Shown piece by piece: positions 1 to 5,385 of a DNA stretch of 5,429 nt. Within the stretch, counting starts at the first letter, position 1. Each line of letters begins with the position of its first letter. The DNA comes from JAMXLL01 sp035279875 (GTDB lineage: Bacteria > Desulfobacterota > Binatia > Binatales > Binataceae). The stretch spans positions 1 to 5,429 of the forward strand of contig DATEGX010000381.1 of the NCBI GenBank assembly GCA_035279875.1. The letters are read 5' to 3'. The notes beneath the pieces are model-generated. The model was not told the origin of the DNA and made no database searches. It saw nothing but the letters and a program-made list of their open reading frames with translations. Position numbers and translations under genes: made by a program.

Positions 1-1500
1 CTGCAGGCATCCGCGCCCGCGCTTGAGCGGCTTGGCTTCGACCATCCCGAGGAGAGCGCCAACCACCTCGCTGCCCTGCTGCGCCGTCCCGAGCAAGGCG
101 CCTTGAGTCCGCGACGACAGGAATTGCTCGAAGGGCTTGGACCGCGCCTGCTCGACGAAATTCGCGCGCTCGCCGACCCCGACCTGGCGCTGATGAACCT
201 GGCGGCATTTATGACCGCGGTGGGTGCGCGCACCTCGTTCCTCTCGCTGCTCGGTGAGCATCCGGGGACCCGCCGGGTGTTATTGAGGCTGTTTGCCTCC
301 AGCAGCTACCTGTCTTCGCTATTTATTCGTCATCCGGACATGCTCGATACGCTGGTCCGTTCCGACCTGGCGCGGCTGCGGCGGCCGGCTGACGACCTTG
401 AGCGCGAGTTGGCCGAACTGATCGCGGCGTCGACCGATTTCGAGAGCCGCCTCGATGCTTTGCGGGCATTCCGTCATCAGGAATTCCTGCGCATTGCGAT
501 TGCCGACCTGGGCGGCAACCTCGACCTCGAAGACGTCCAGGCCGAACTCTCGGGCCTCGCCGAAGCGGTCCTGCACCAGGCGCTGGCGCTCGCCCGCGCG
601 GAGATCGCCAGGCGCATCCCGATACCGGCGAAGCTCCAGCTCTGCATTATCGGGATGGGCCGGTTGGGCGCCGCCGAAATGTCCTACAACTCCGACCTTG
701 ATCTGATCTTCGTCTACGATCAGGCGGGCGAGGTAGCGGCTGCCGGACGCGAACTGGCCTCGCGCATCATGCAGAAGCTCATCGCCATACTCGAGGCGCG
801 AACCCGCGAGGGCTACGCCTACAAGCTCGACCTGCGTCTACGCCCCTCCGGAAACGCCGGGCCGCTGGTGACCTCGCTCGAAGGCTTTCGCGACTACCAT
901 CGCCAGAGTTCCGCCGTATGGGAGCGGCAGGCCCTGGTCCGCGCGCGCGTGGTGGCCGGCGACCGGGAACTCGGCGAAGCGGTCGAGCAGGCCCGCACCG
1001 AGTTCGTCTTCGGGCGGCCATTTCCACCCGAAGCGGTCGCCGCAATTGCCGCGATGCGCCTCAGGATGGAGCGGGAAATTGGCGCCGAGAACCGCGAGCG
1101 GCTGAACCTCAAGCAGGGGCGCGGCGGCCTGGTCGACGTCGAGTTCATCACCCAGATGATGGCGCTCCGGCATGGGCACGAATCGCTCTCCCTGCGCCAG
1201 CGCGGCACCATTGGCCTGATTCGCGCGCTCGCGGAAAGCGGCCGGCTCGCCGCCGAAGACGGAGCCGCTCTCGAGGCGGACTATCGCTTTCTCTCGCGGC
1301 TCGAAAACCGGTTGCGCATCGAGACCGACCAGGCGGCATGGGCGTTGCCTACCGATGACGAGCATCTGACGCCAATCGCGCGCCGGATGGGCTTCGGCGG
1401 AATCAACGCAGCCGCCCAGTTGCTTTATGAGGTCGAGGAGCGCCGTTCGCGTATCCGGGCGCTATTCGAGAGCCTCTTCGAGCACGAGCAGCAATCGTAA
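1..1500 (+). CDS. glnE: Glutamine synthetase adenylyltransferase/adenylyl-tyrosine phosphorylase, C-terminal half (5' truncated by window)
   Basis: GlnE is a cytoplasmic bifunctional enzyme that adds AMP to, and removes it from, a tyrosine of glutamine synthetase under PII control, matching nitrogen assimilation to supply. About 499 codons are visible and the frame is open back to base 1. The TTG at 103 is therefore internal, and roughly half of a typical ~950-residue GlnE lies to the left. The fragment starts with the helical linker typical of the middle of GlnE (hP-x-LLD-type segment near bases 330-360). It then has a nucleotidyltransferase core, GMGRLGAAEM followed by SDLDLIF (bases 652-711), with the paired metal-binding Asp at codons 694 and 700. 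A third Asp is in LDLRLRPSG (codon 829), and GRGGLVDVEFITQ lies at about 1117-1155. The stop soon after this second-domain block identifies it as the C-terminal adenylyl-transferring half. The N-terminal deadenylylating half cannot be seen. Very sure of the family. Confidence 0.96.
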   Translation: MQASAPALERLGFDHPEESANHLAALLRRPEQGALSPRRQELLEGLGPRLLDEIRALADPDLALMNLAAFMTAVGARTSFLSLLGEHPGTRRVLLRLFASSSYLSSLFIRHPDMLDTLVRSDLARLRRPADDLERELAELIAASTDFESRLDALRAFRHQEFLRIAIADLGGNLDLEDVQAELSGLAEAVLHQALALARAEIARRIPIPAKLQLCIIGMGRLGAAEMSYNSDLDLIFVYDQAGEVAAAGRELASRIMQKLIAILEARTREGYAYKLDLRLRPSGNAGPLVTSLEGFRDYHRQSSAVWERQALVRARVVAGDRELGEAVEQARTEFVFGRPFPPEAVAAIAAMRLRMEREIGAENRERLNLKQGRGGLVDVEFITQMMALRHGHESLSLRQRGTIGLIRALAESGRLAAEDGAALEADYRFLSRLENRLRIETDQAAWALPTDDEHLTPIARRMGFGGINAAAQLLYEVEERRSRIRALFESLFEHEQQS

Positions 1501-1512
1501 GAGCGGGATTGG

Positions 1513-1525
1513 CGGAACAATCGTG
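1513..1525 (+). repeat. 13-base repeat, copy 1 (after glnE)
   Basis: CGGAACAATCGTG is identical to bases 3822-3834 at the aroA start. In both copies it is followed within a few bases by TTCCG, so each can fold into a CGGAA/TTCCG hairpin. Here it forms the left arm and loop of the terminator-like hairpin. Confidence 0.5.
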
Positions 1526-1535
1526 GGTTCCGTTT
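1513..1535 (+). terminator. Weak intrinsic-terminator-like hairpin after glnE
   Basis: Thirteen bases after the glnE stop, CGGAAC (1513-1518) and GTTCCG (1527-1532) form a perfect 6-bp stem around an 8-base loop, followed by only three T residues. The short T-tract makes it a poor classical terminator. The 3' end runs into the -35 element of the next promoter. It could instead be a partial attenuator or coincidental. Its left arm belongs to a 13-base repeat also found at the aroA start. Confidence 0.3.
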
Positions 1536-1563
1536 GACAAAGTGGTGCGGGCCGGGCTAGATT
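1534..1563 (+). promoter_or_regulatory. Sigma70-type promoter for the cupredoxin/haem-binding unit
   Basis: A perfect -35 hexamer TTGACA (1534-1539) is followed after 18 bases by TAGATT (1558-1563), which matches TATAAT at 4 of 6 positions. The predicted start point is near 1569-1571, giving a leader of about 35 bases before the ATG at 1604. It sits in the only non-coding gap upstream of the two-gene unit. Promoter strength is inferred from the hexamers alone. Confidence 0.6.
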
Positions 1564-1564
1564 C

Positions 1565-1585
1565 TGAAAGTCATTCTCAATATCA
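1565..1585 (+). promoter_or_regulatory. Candidate Fur box over the transcription start
   Basis: Bases 1565-1579 read TGAAAGTCATTCTCA. This fits the relaxed Fur 7-1-7 pattern TGANAATNATTNTCA with a single mismatch (G for A at 1570). A second, overlapping 7-1-7 copy starts six bases later (1571-1585, right half AATATCA). Over the 21 bases I count 15 matches to the classical two-repeat Fur consensus. It lies immediately downstream of the -10 element and covers the expected start point, which is typical for iron-dependent repression. The downstream cupredoxin type is often linked to iron uptake, which supports the call. No fur gene is in the window and binding is unproven. Confidence 0.5.
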
Positions 1586-1603
1586 CAACCGCAGGAGCAG
1601 CTT

Positions 1604-1960
1604 ATGCCCCGCAGGTCAGCTATCGCTAAGACACTCGCTCTGGCAATCGGTACAACCGCTGCAATCGCCTTCGCCCTTCCGGTGCTGGCAGACAATGCGA
1701 CGATGACCGAAGTGCGCTTTCAGCACGGCGTATTCGAACCGAGCCAGGTAACGGTAGACGCTAATAAGCCGTTTAAGGTCAAAGTCACCAATAGCGGCGC
1801 CGCGGCCATTGAATTCGAGAGCTTCGAGCTTCATCGCGAGCGCGTCGTCCCACCGGGCGAAACTATCACGGTATTTATGCCCTCGCTTTCGCCCGGAAGC
1901 TATCAGTTCTTCGACGACTTCCATCACGAGGTGCCGAAAGGCGTAATCGTGTCGAAGTAG
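1604..1960 (+). CDS. Secreted cupredoxin-fold protein, iron-uptake-associated type
   Basis: This 118-residue protein has a clear Sec signal peptide: RR near the N-terminus, a hydrophobic stretch at about 7-27, and a likely cut after PVLA (29/30). The mature part is about 89 residues and presumably periplasmic. It resembles the Cupredoxin_1 family, whose members occur beside FTR1 permeases and as the N-terminal domain of EfeO. Visible family signatures are FEPSQVTVDANKPFKV (44-59), EFESFELHRERVVPPG (70-85) and PGSYQFFDDFHHE (97-109), ending in GVIV. The mature protein has no cysteine, so a canonical His-Cys-His-Met type 1 copper site cannot form. The Glu/His-rich loops (E70, E72, H77, H107, H108) suggest another metal, plausibly iron or copper without the blue centre. 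The ATG has AGGAG (1593-1597) six bases upstream. It probably forms an operon with the gene 3 bases downstream. The family is confident; the exact role is inferred. Confidence 0.85.
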   Translation: MPRRSAIAKTLALAIGTTAAIAFALPVLADNATMTEVRFQHGVFEPSQVTVDANKPFKVKVTNSGAAAIEFESFELHRERVVPPGETITVFMPSLSPGSYQFFDDFHHEVPKGVIVSK

Positions 1961-1963
1961 GGT

Positions 1964-2419
1964 GTGCGAGCGTTATATCGCGCGTTGATTGGCGTTAGCG
2001 TGCTTTTCCTCGCTGCCCAGTTGATCCCGGTCCCGCGCGACAATCCGTCGCCACGAGGCGCCCCGGATGCTCCAGCGGCGGTCGCATCGATTCTGCGGCG
2101 CGCCTGTTACGATTGCCATTCCAACCAGACCCGATGGCCGTGGTATAGCGCGATTGCACCGGTCTCGTGGGTGGTTTCGCGGCACGTTCGCGAGGCTCGC
2201 GAGCGGCTGAACTTCTCTCAATGGGCCGATTATGCCTCCGATCCGGAGACTGCGGCGCAAAAACTCCGAGAAATAGCCAATCTGGTGCAGAGCGGCAAAA
2301 TGCCGCCCTGGTACTACCGAATGATGCATCAGGAGGCACGGCTGGACGCCGGGCAGAGCGCCACGTTGGTGCGATGGGCGCGCGCGAGGGCGGCAGCCGC
2401 TGAGGCTGCGGCCCAGTGA
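1964..2419 (+). CDS. Membrane-anchored haem-binding (CxxCH) domain protein
   Basis: This 151-residue protein matches the Haem_bd domain family. Residues 7-22 are a hydrophobic segment without an obvious cleavage site, so it is probably an N-terminal anchor with the rest in the periplasm. The haem motif CYDCH (48-52) implies covalent c-type haem attached by the cytochrome c maturation machinery, with His52 as proximal ligand. Further family blocks are RWPWYSAIAPVSW (57-69), LNFSQW (82-87) and MPPWYY (113-118); Met113 is a candidate sixth ligand. The C-terminus is an Ala-rich helix. The GTG start lies 3 bases after the cupredoxin stop, with only a weak GTAGGG-like Shine-Dalgarno overlapping that stop, which suggests translational coupling and one transcript. 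The biochemical role of this family is poorly defined; electron transfer or redox sensing are possibilities. Shared iron control with the first gene is inferred from the upstream Fur-box candidate. Confidence 0.85.
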   Translation: MRALYRALIGVSVLFLAAQLIPVPRDNPSPRGAPDAPAAVASILRRACYDCHSNQTRWPWYSAIAPVSWVVSRHVREARERLNFSQWADYASDPETAAQKLREIANLVQSGKMPPWYYRMMHQEARLDAGQSATLVRWARARAAAAEAAAQ

Positions 2420-2428
2420 GCCGGGAAG

Positions 2429-2471
2429 GCGCTTCAGCTATCGACGCTCAACCCTGAAGACGCTTCATTTT
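2429..2471 (+). terminator. Candidate terminator between the converging genes
   Basis: GCG plus CTTCAG (2429-2437) can pair with CTGAAG plus CGC (2454-2463, one bulged A at 2460) around a 16-base loop, followed by TTCATTTT (2464-2471). The T-rich tail lies on the plus-strand side, so it could end the haem-binding gene's transcript. It overlaps the last codons of the convergent P450 gene. The large loop and broken T-run make this tentative. Confidence 0.3.
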
Positions 2472-3695
2472 GTAACGGATTGGCATGTGCTTGATGCCGC
2501 CGACGAAGCTCGAGCGCATCCGCTGAACCGGCCCCGCCAATTCGACGAAATCCATCCGCTCGGCCAATTGCCGGAACATCGCCTGCAATTCCAGCCGCGC
2601 CAGGTTGGCGCCGAGGCAATAATGCTCGCCGATACCGAAGGCCAGATGGTTATTCGGGTCGCGGGTGATATCGAAGCGGTTGGGATGGTCGAATACGTCC
2701 TCGTCACGATTGGCCGACGGGTAGAATAGCGCGAGGATCTCGTCCTTGCGGATGTTCTTGCCGTGCAACTCGGTGTCGGCATTGGCGACCCGGGTGAACT
2801 GCACCACGGGCGAGGTCCAGCGCAGGATCTCTTCGACCGCCGGTTTGACCATCGCGGAAGGATTCGCCTTTAGCAGGCGCATCTGTTCGGGATTGTCGAT
2901 TAGCGCATGGAGCCCGCCGGTGGTCGCGTTACGGGTGGTTTCGTTGCCGGCGATTATCAGCAGGGCGAAGTAGGAGAGCATCTCGAACTGAGGCAACGGC
3001 TCGCCATTGACGCTGCCGGCGGCGAGCGCGCTGGCCACATCGTCGCGCGGCGATGTGCGCCGATCCTCCACTAATTGCGAAAAATACTGGAAAAACTCCA
3101 GCCGCGACCGCTCGAGAATCTCCGCTATCGATTGGGTGCCGGCGAACTCCGGGTCGGAGGGAGCAATCATCGAATTGCTCAGGCGGAACATCATTTCCCA
3201 GTCCGCGCGGGGAATCCCGAACATCTCTGCGATTACCGCCAACGGCAGTTTGGCCGAGACGTCGGTAACGAAGTCGCATTCGTCGCGGTCCGCGAGGCCG
3301 TCGAGCACTTCGGCGGTGATCCGTTCGACCTGGGCGGCGAGTTTCTGCACCGCGCGCGGGGTAAAACGCCGGTTGACCACTGCCCGGTACCCGCCATGCT
3401 CCGGCGGATTCATGTTTAGCAACTGGCGCAAAATAACCGCGTCATCCTGCGGCGCCCCGGGTTCGTTCTTGGTGATGAACAGGAACTGGGTGCTGCGGAA
3501 TAGCTCGGGCTGCCGCGAAACGGCGATTATGTCGGCTTGTTTGGTGACCGCCCAGAACGGCTCGACCTCGGGGCGCTCATAATGGAAGACCGGCGCTTCA
3601 CGCCTGAGCAGGGCCCATTCCTGATGCGGATAGCCGCGCTGAACGTAAAGGTCGGAATCGATAATGTCGAGCGTTTCTAGCGTGAGGTCCGGCAT
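2448..3695 (-). CDS. Cytochrome P450 (CYP125/142/124-like)
   Basis: This complete 415-residue soluble bacterial P450 has no membrane anchor, as expected for class I enzymes fed by ferredoxin and ferredoxin reductase. It uses O2 and two electrons to hydroxylate an organic substrate. Landmarks in order are the C-helix NPPEHGGYRAVV (96-107), the I-helix oxygen-activation motif AGNETTR (249-255), the K-helix ExxR (E289, R292), HPNRFD (337-342), and the haem loop FGIGEHYCLG (353-362) with thiolate ligand Cys360. AGNETTRN and the terminal SSFVGGIKHMPI (395-406) resemble the CYP125/142/124 group, which oxidises the side-chain terminus of sterols, methyl-branched lipids or linear terpenoids. The substrate here is unknown. 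The ATG at 3695 has only a modest GCAGG-type Shine-Dalgarno. No redox partner gene is adjacent. It is divergent from aroA and converges on the haem-binding gene. The P450 family is certain; the subgroup is moderately confident. Confidence 0.95.
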   Translation of the reverse strand: MPDLTLETLDIIDSDLYVQRGYPHQEWALLRREAPVFHYERPEVEPFWAVTKQADIIAVSRQPELFRSTQFLFITKNEPGAPQDDAVILRQLLNMNPPEHGGYRAVVNRRFTPRAVQKLAAQVERITAEVLDGLADRDECDFVTDVSAKLPLAVIAEMFGIPRADWEMMFRLSNSMIAPSDPEFAGTQSIAEILERSRLEFFQYFSQLVEDRRTSPRDDVASALAAGSVNGEPLPQFEMLSYFALLIIAGNETTRNATTGGLHALIDNPEQMRLLKANPSAMVKPAVEEILRWTSPVVQFTRVANADTELHGKNIRKDEILALFYPSANRDEDVFDHPNRFDITRDPNNHLAFGIGEHYCLGANLARLELQAMFRQLAERMDFVELAGPVQRMRSSFVGGIKHMPIRYKMKRLQG

Positions 3696-3762
3696 TTTGC
3701 CTGCTCTTGGAGAGTTTTCGTCGCGTAATCGAGGTTAACACGCCAGCCCTAATGTGAATACG

Positions 3763-3776
3763 CGGCAAGTTTGCCG
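3763..3776. promoter_or_regulatory. Short palindrome in the P450/aroA divergent gap, possible operator
   Basis: CGGCAA (3763-3768) and TTGCCG (3771-3776) are a perfect inverted repeat with a 2-base centre. This is the size and symmetry expected for a dimeric repressor site. It lies 67 bases upstream of the P450 start and 55 bases upstream of the aroA start. No regulator gene is nearby and no known consensus is recognised, so function is inferred from symmetry and position only. Confidence 0.3.
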
Positions 3777-3790
3777 AGGCTGAACCCTGC

Positions 3791-3819
3791 TTGGGAGCCA
3801 TGCACGAGGCCATGCTAAG
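3791..3819 (+). promoter_or_regulatory. Tentative aroA promoter
   Basis: TTGGGA (3791-3796, 4 of 6 matches to TTGACA) is followed after 17 bases by GCTAAG (3814-3819, 3 of 6 matches to TATAAT). It would start transcription near 3826, leaving a leader of only about six bases before the GTG at 3832. The very short leader and weak hexamers make an upstream promoter equally possible. A 7-bp direct repeat GCCATGC (3797-3803 and 3809-3815) overlaps this site. Confidence 0.22.
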
Positions 3820-3821
3820 CT

Positions 3822-3834
3822 CGGAACAATCGTG
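3822..3834 (+). repeat. 13-base repeat, copy 2 (over the aroA start codon)
   Basis: This copy is exactly the same as bases 1513-1525 and ends in the GTG start of aroA. CGGAA (3822-3826) can pair with TTCCG (3836-3840), placing the weak GGAA Shine-Dalgarno in a stem and the GTG in the loop. This could reduce initiation, or the match could be chance. Confidence 0.5.
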
Positions 3835-5112
3835 TTTCCGGCCGAAATCGAGATTGTACCGTTAGACCATCCGCTCGACGCCAGGGTCCGCGTTCCGGGC
3901 TCGAAGAGCATAACCAATCGAGCGCTATTGCTCGCCGCGATGGCCGGCGGGCGCTCACGCCTTCGCGAGGTCTTATTGAGTGACGATACCGAGCGGATGA
4001 TTGCGGCGCTGCAGGCCCTGGGCTTCAAGGTCGAGGTCGACGGGCCTGCACGAACGATCACGCTTGAAGGACTGGGCGGCACGATCCCCGCCGACGAGGC
4101 CAATCTGGATATCGGCGGGGCTGGCACCGCGATGCGGTTTCTGGCCGGTTTTCTGACCCTGGGGCGAGCGCGCTTCGTCCTGGATGGCAACGCCCGGATG
4201 CGCCAGCGGCCGATTGCGGGCCTGCTCGAGGCGATGACGGCGCTCGGGCTTGCGGCGCGCAGCCTCAATCATGACGGTTGTCCACCGGTCGTAATCGACA
4301 CGACGTCGACGAGTTTCCGGGGCGGAGAGGCCGCTATCGACGCGAGTCTTTCCTCGCAGTTCGTCTCCGCGCTGCTGATGCCGGCGCCGTTATGGCCCGA
4401 GGGTCTCAAGCTCGGCGTGCAAGGCGAAGCGGCCCGCCCGTTTATCGAGATGACGCTCCGCCTGATGGAACGTTGGGGTGCGCAATCCCGGGTTGACGGC
4501 GAGACCATCATCGTTGCGGGCGGTCAGCGCTACAATTCGATGGACTTCGAGGTCGAACCCGACGCGACCAGCGCGAGCTACTTCGCGGCCGCCGCCGCAC
4601 TCGCCGGCGGCACGCTTACGATTCAAGGTCTGGCGCGTGATTCGGTTCAAGGCGACGTCGGCTTTTTCGCGATCCTCGAGCAGATGGGGGTGCGGGTCAG
4701 ATGGACCGCTGACGGCGTCGAAATCAGCGGCAGCGGGCGTCTTCATGGGGTCGACGTAGCGATGAACTCGATGCCCGACGTGGTGCCGACGCTTGCGGCA
4801 ATCGCGCCGTTCGCCGACTCGCCGACCCGGATCCGGAAAGTCGGATTCATCCGCCATCACGAGAGCGATCGGATTCGGGCATTGGCGGTGGAACTTGATC
4901 GCCTCGGCGTGCCGGTGCGCGAATTTGACGATGGTCTCGAAATCATCCCGGCCCCGCTCCGGCCTGCCGCCGTCGAGACCTACGACGACCATCGCATTGC
5001 GATGGCCTTCGCGGTGGCGGGCCTCAAATCGGGTGGCATCCGCATCAAGGACCCGGCGTGCGTGGCTAAGACGTATCCGGAGTTCTTCGAGGATCTGGCC
5101 AAATTAGGGTAA
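3832..5112 (+). CDS. aroA: 3-phosphoshikimate 1-carboxyvinyltransferase (EPSP synthase)
   Basis: This cytoplasmic enzyme joins shikimate-3-phosphate and phosphoenolpyruvate to make EPSP, the sixth step of the shikimate pathway. The 426-residue length is normal and both inverse alpha/beta domains are complete. Key residues are PGSKSITNRA (22-31) with catalytic Lys25 and Arg30, GGAGTAMRFL (95-104), RQRPI (124-128), SSQF (174-177), MPD with Asp316 (the E. coli Asp313 counterpart), RHHESDR (341-347) with Glu344, DDHR (385-388) and AKTYP (412-416) with Lys413. RHHESDR has His where E. coli has Lys340, which the family pattern permits. Phe103 replaces E. coli Pro101. An in-frame stop at 3781 bounds the start; GTG 3832 with weak GGAA at 3823-3826 fits the family N-terminus, whereas the ATGs at 3800 and 3812 are out of frame. 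No other aromatic-pathway gene and no cmk is visible next to it. Identity is secure. Confidence 0.97.
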   Translation: MFPAEIEIVPLDHPLDARVRVPGSKSITNRALLLAAMAGGRSRLREVLLSDDTERMIAALQALGFKVEVDGPARTITLEGLGGTIPADEANLDIGGAGTAMRFLAGFLTLGRARFVLDGNARMRQRPIAGLLEAMTALGLAARSLNHDGCPPVVIDTTSTSFRGGEAAIDASLSSQFVSALLMPAPLWPEGLKLGVQGEAARPFIEMTLRLMERWGAQSRVDGETIIVAGGQRYNSMDFEVEPDATSASYFAAAAALAGGTLTIQGLARDSVQGDVGFFAILEQMGVRVRWTADGVEISGSGRLHGVDVAMNSMPDVVPTLAAIAPFADSPTRIRKVGFIRHHESDRIRALAVELDRLGVPVREFDDGLEIIPAPLRPAAVETYDDHRIAMAFAVAGLKSGGIRIKDPACVAKTYPEFFEDLAKLG

Positions 5113-5145
5113 ACTTCGTCACGGCCGGGGGGCGCCAAGAAGTGT

Positions 5146-5178
5146 TAGGCTTCAGTCCGGAGCACTAGGCAAAGTCCG
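5146..5178 (+). repeat. Imperfect tandem repeat, about 20-base period
   Basis: The block TAGGC then AGTCCG occurs twice: 5146-5150 with 5154-5159, and 5166-5170 with 5173-5178. The internal spacing is three bases in the first copy and two in the second. About two helical turns separate the copies, which would suit side-by-side binding of a regulator, but two short copies may be accidental. Confidence 0.35.
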
Positions 5179-5331
5179 ACGACTTATCGCTGTTCGAGCG
5201 ACTCAAGTGGTTCGCCCGTGAAATTGTTGCTGTTCACAAATCTCAAATAGCTGAAAAGGGTCCAATATCAGCGAGAGCACCCAACGCGAAAAGAGCGAAA
5301 ACGCTAACAAATATACGGGGTCCGTCGTCTC

Positions 5332-5360
5332 TTAACATTTTCGTTGGCAAACGTGCTAGC
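5332..5360 (+). promoter_or_regulatory. Tentative promoter for the gene at the right edge
   Basis: TTAACA (5332-5337, 5 of 6 matches to TTGACA) is followed after 17 bases by GCTAGC (5355-5360). The GCTAG core also occurs at 1556-1560 at the cupredoxin-unit promoter, and the related GCTAAG at 3814-3819 before aroA. The predicted start near 5367 would leave an 18-base leader containing the GGAGG at 5375-5379, which favours the ATG at 5386. Confidence 0.3.
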
Positions 5361-5385
5361 CTTGGAGACATGGCGGAGGGGTTTG

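Larger units (their letters stand above)
5113..5369. other. Non-coding, AT-richer gap after aroA
   Basis: I see no supported gene in these 257 bases. Base composition shifts: 5221-5340 contains 51 G/C of 120, clearly below the flanking genes. Several short inverted repeats occur: AAGTC/GACTT (5172-5176, 5181-5185), TCGCT/AGCGA (5187-5191, 5197-5201), GTGAA/TTCAC (5218-5222, 5233-5237), GCTGA/TCAGC (5250-5254, 5268-5272) and AGCG/CGCT (5294-5297, 5302-5305). Five-base stems like these arise by chance at roughly this density. No hairpin here has a convincing T-tract, so the aroA terminator is not located. The stretch may be a long leader of the next gene, a small RNA, or plain spacer. Confidence 0.5.

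Noticed and set aside
103..105. TTG as the start of glnE
   Set aside because: The same frame continues open to base 1 with GlnE-like linker sequence, so the gene begins outside the window.
838..1365. 175-codon minus-strand open frame inside glnE
   Set aside because: It is antisense to conserved GlnE sequence, shows no recognisable domain, and such frames are common opposite GC-rich genes.
1616..1927. 103-codon minus-strand open frame opposite the cupredoxin gene
   Set aside because: The plus strand has a signal peptide, a good Shine-Dalgarno, a promoter and family motifs; the antisense frame has none.
3007..3582. 191-codon plus-strand open frame inside the P450 gene
   Set aside because: It is antisense to P450 core motifs and has no family signature.
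3731..3776. Possible KstR-type sterol regulator site near the P450
   Set aside because: I did not find the KstR pattern TNNAACNNGTTNNA; the GTTAAC at 3734-3739 has the half-sites in the wrong order.
3800..3865. 21-codon small frame (ATG 3800) overlapping the aroA start
   Set aside because: Its purine-rich stretch is only two bases from the ATG and the predicted transcription start lies inside it; no support as a leader peptide.
4390..4992. 200-codon minus-strand open frame inside aroA
   Set aside because: It lies wholly opposite conserved EPSP synthase motifs and reads as low-complexity charged sequence; a shadow frame.
5182..5220. tRNA-like GGTTCG near hairpins
   Set aside because: No acceptor stem, anticodon arm or CCA-compatible layout can be built around it.
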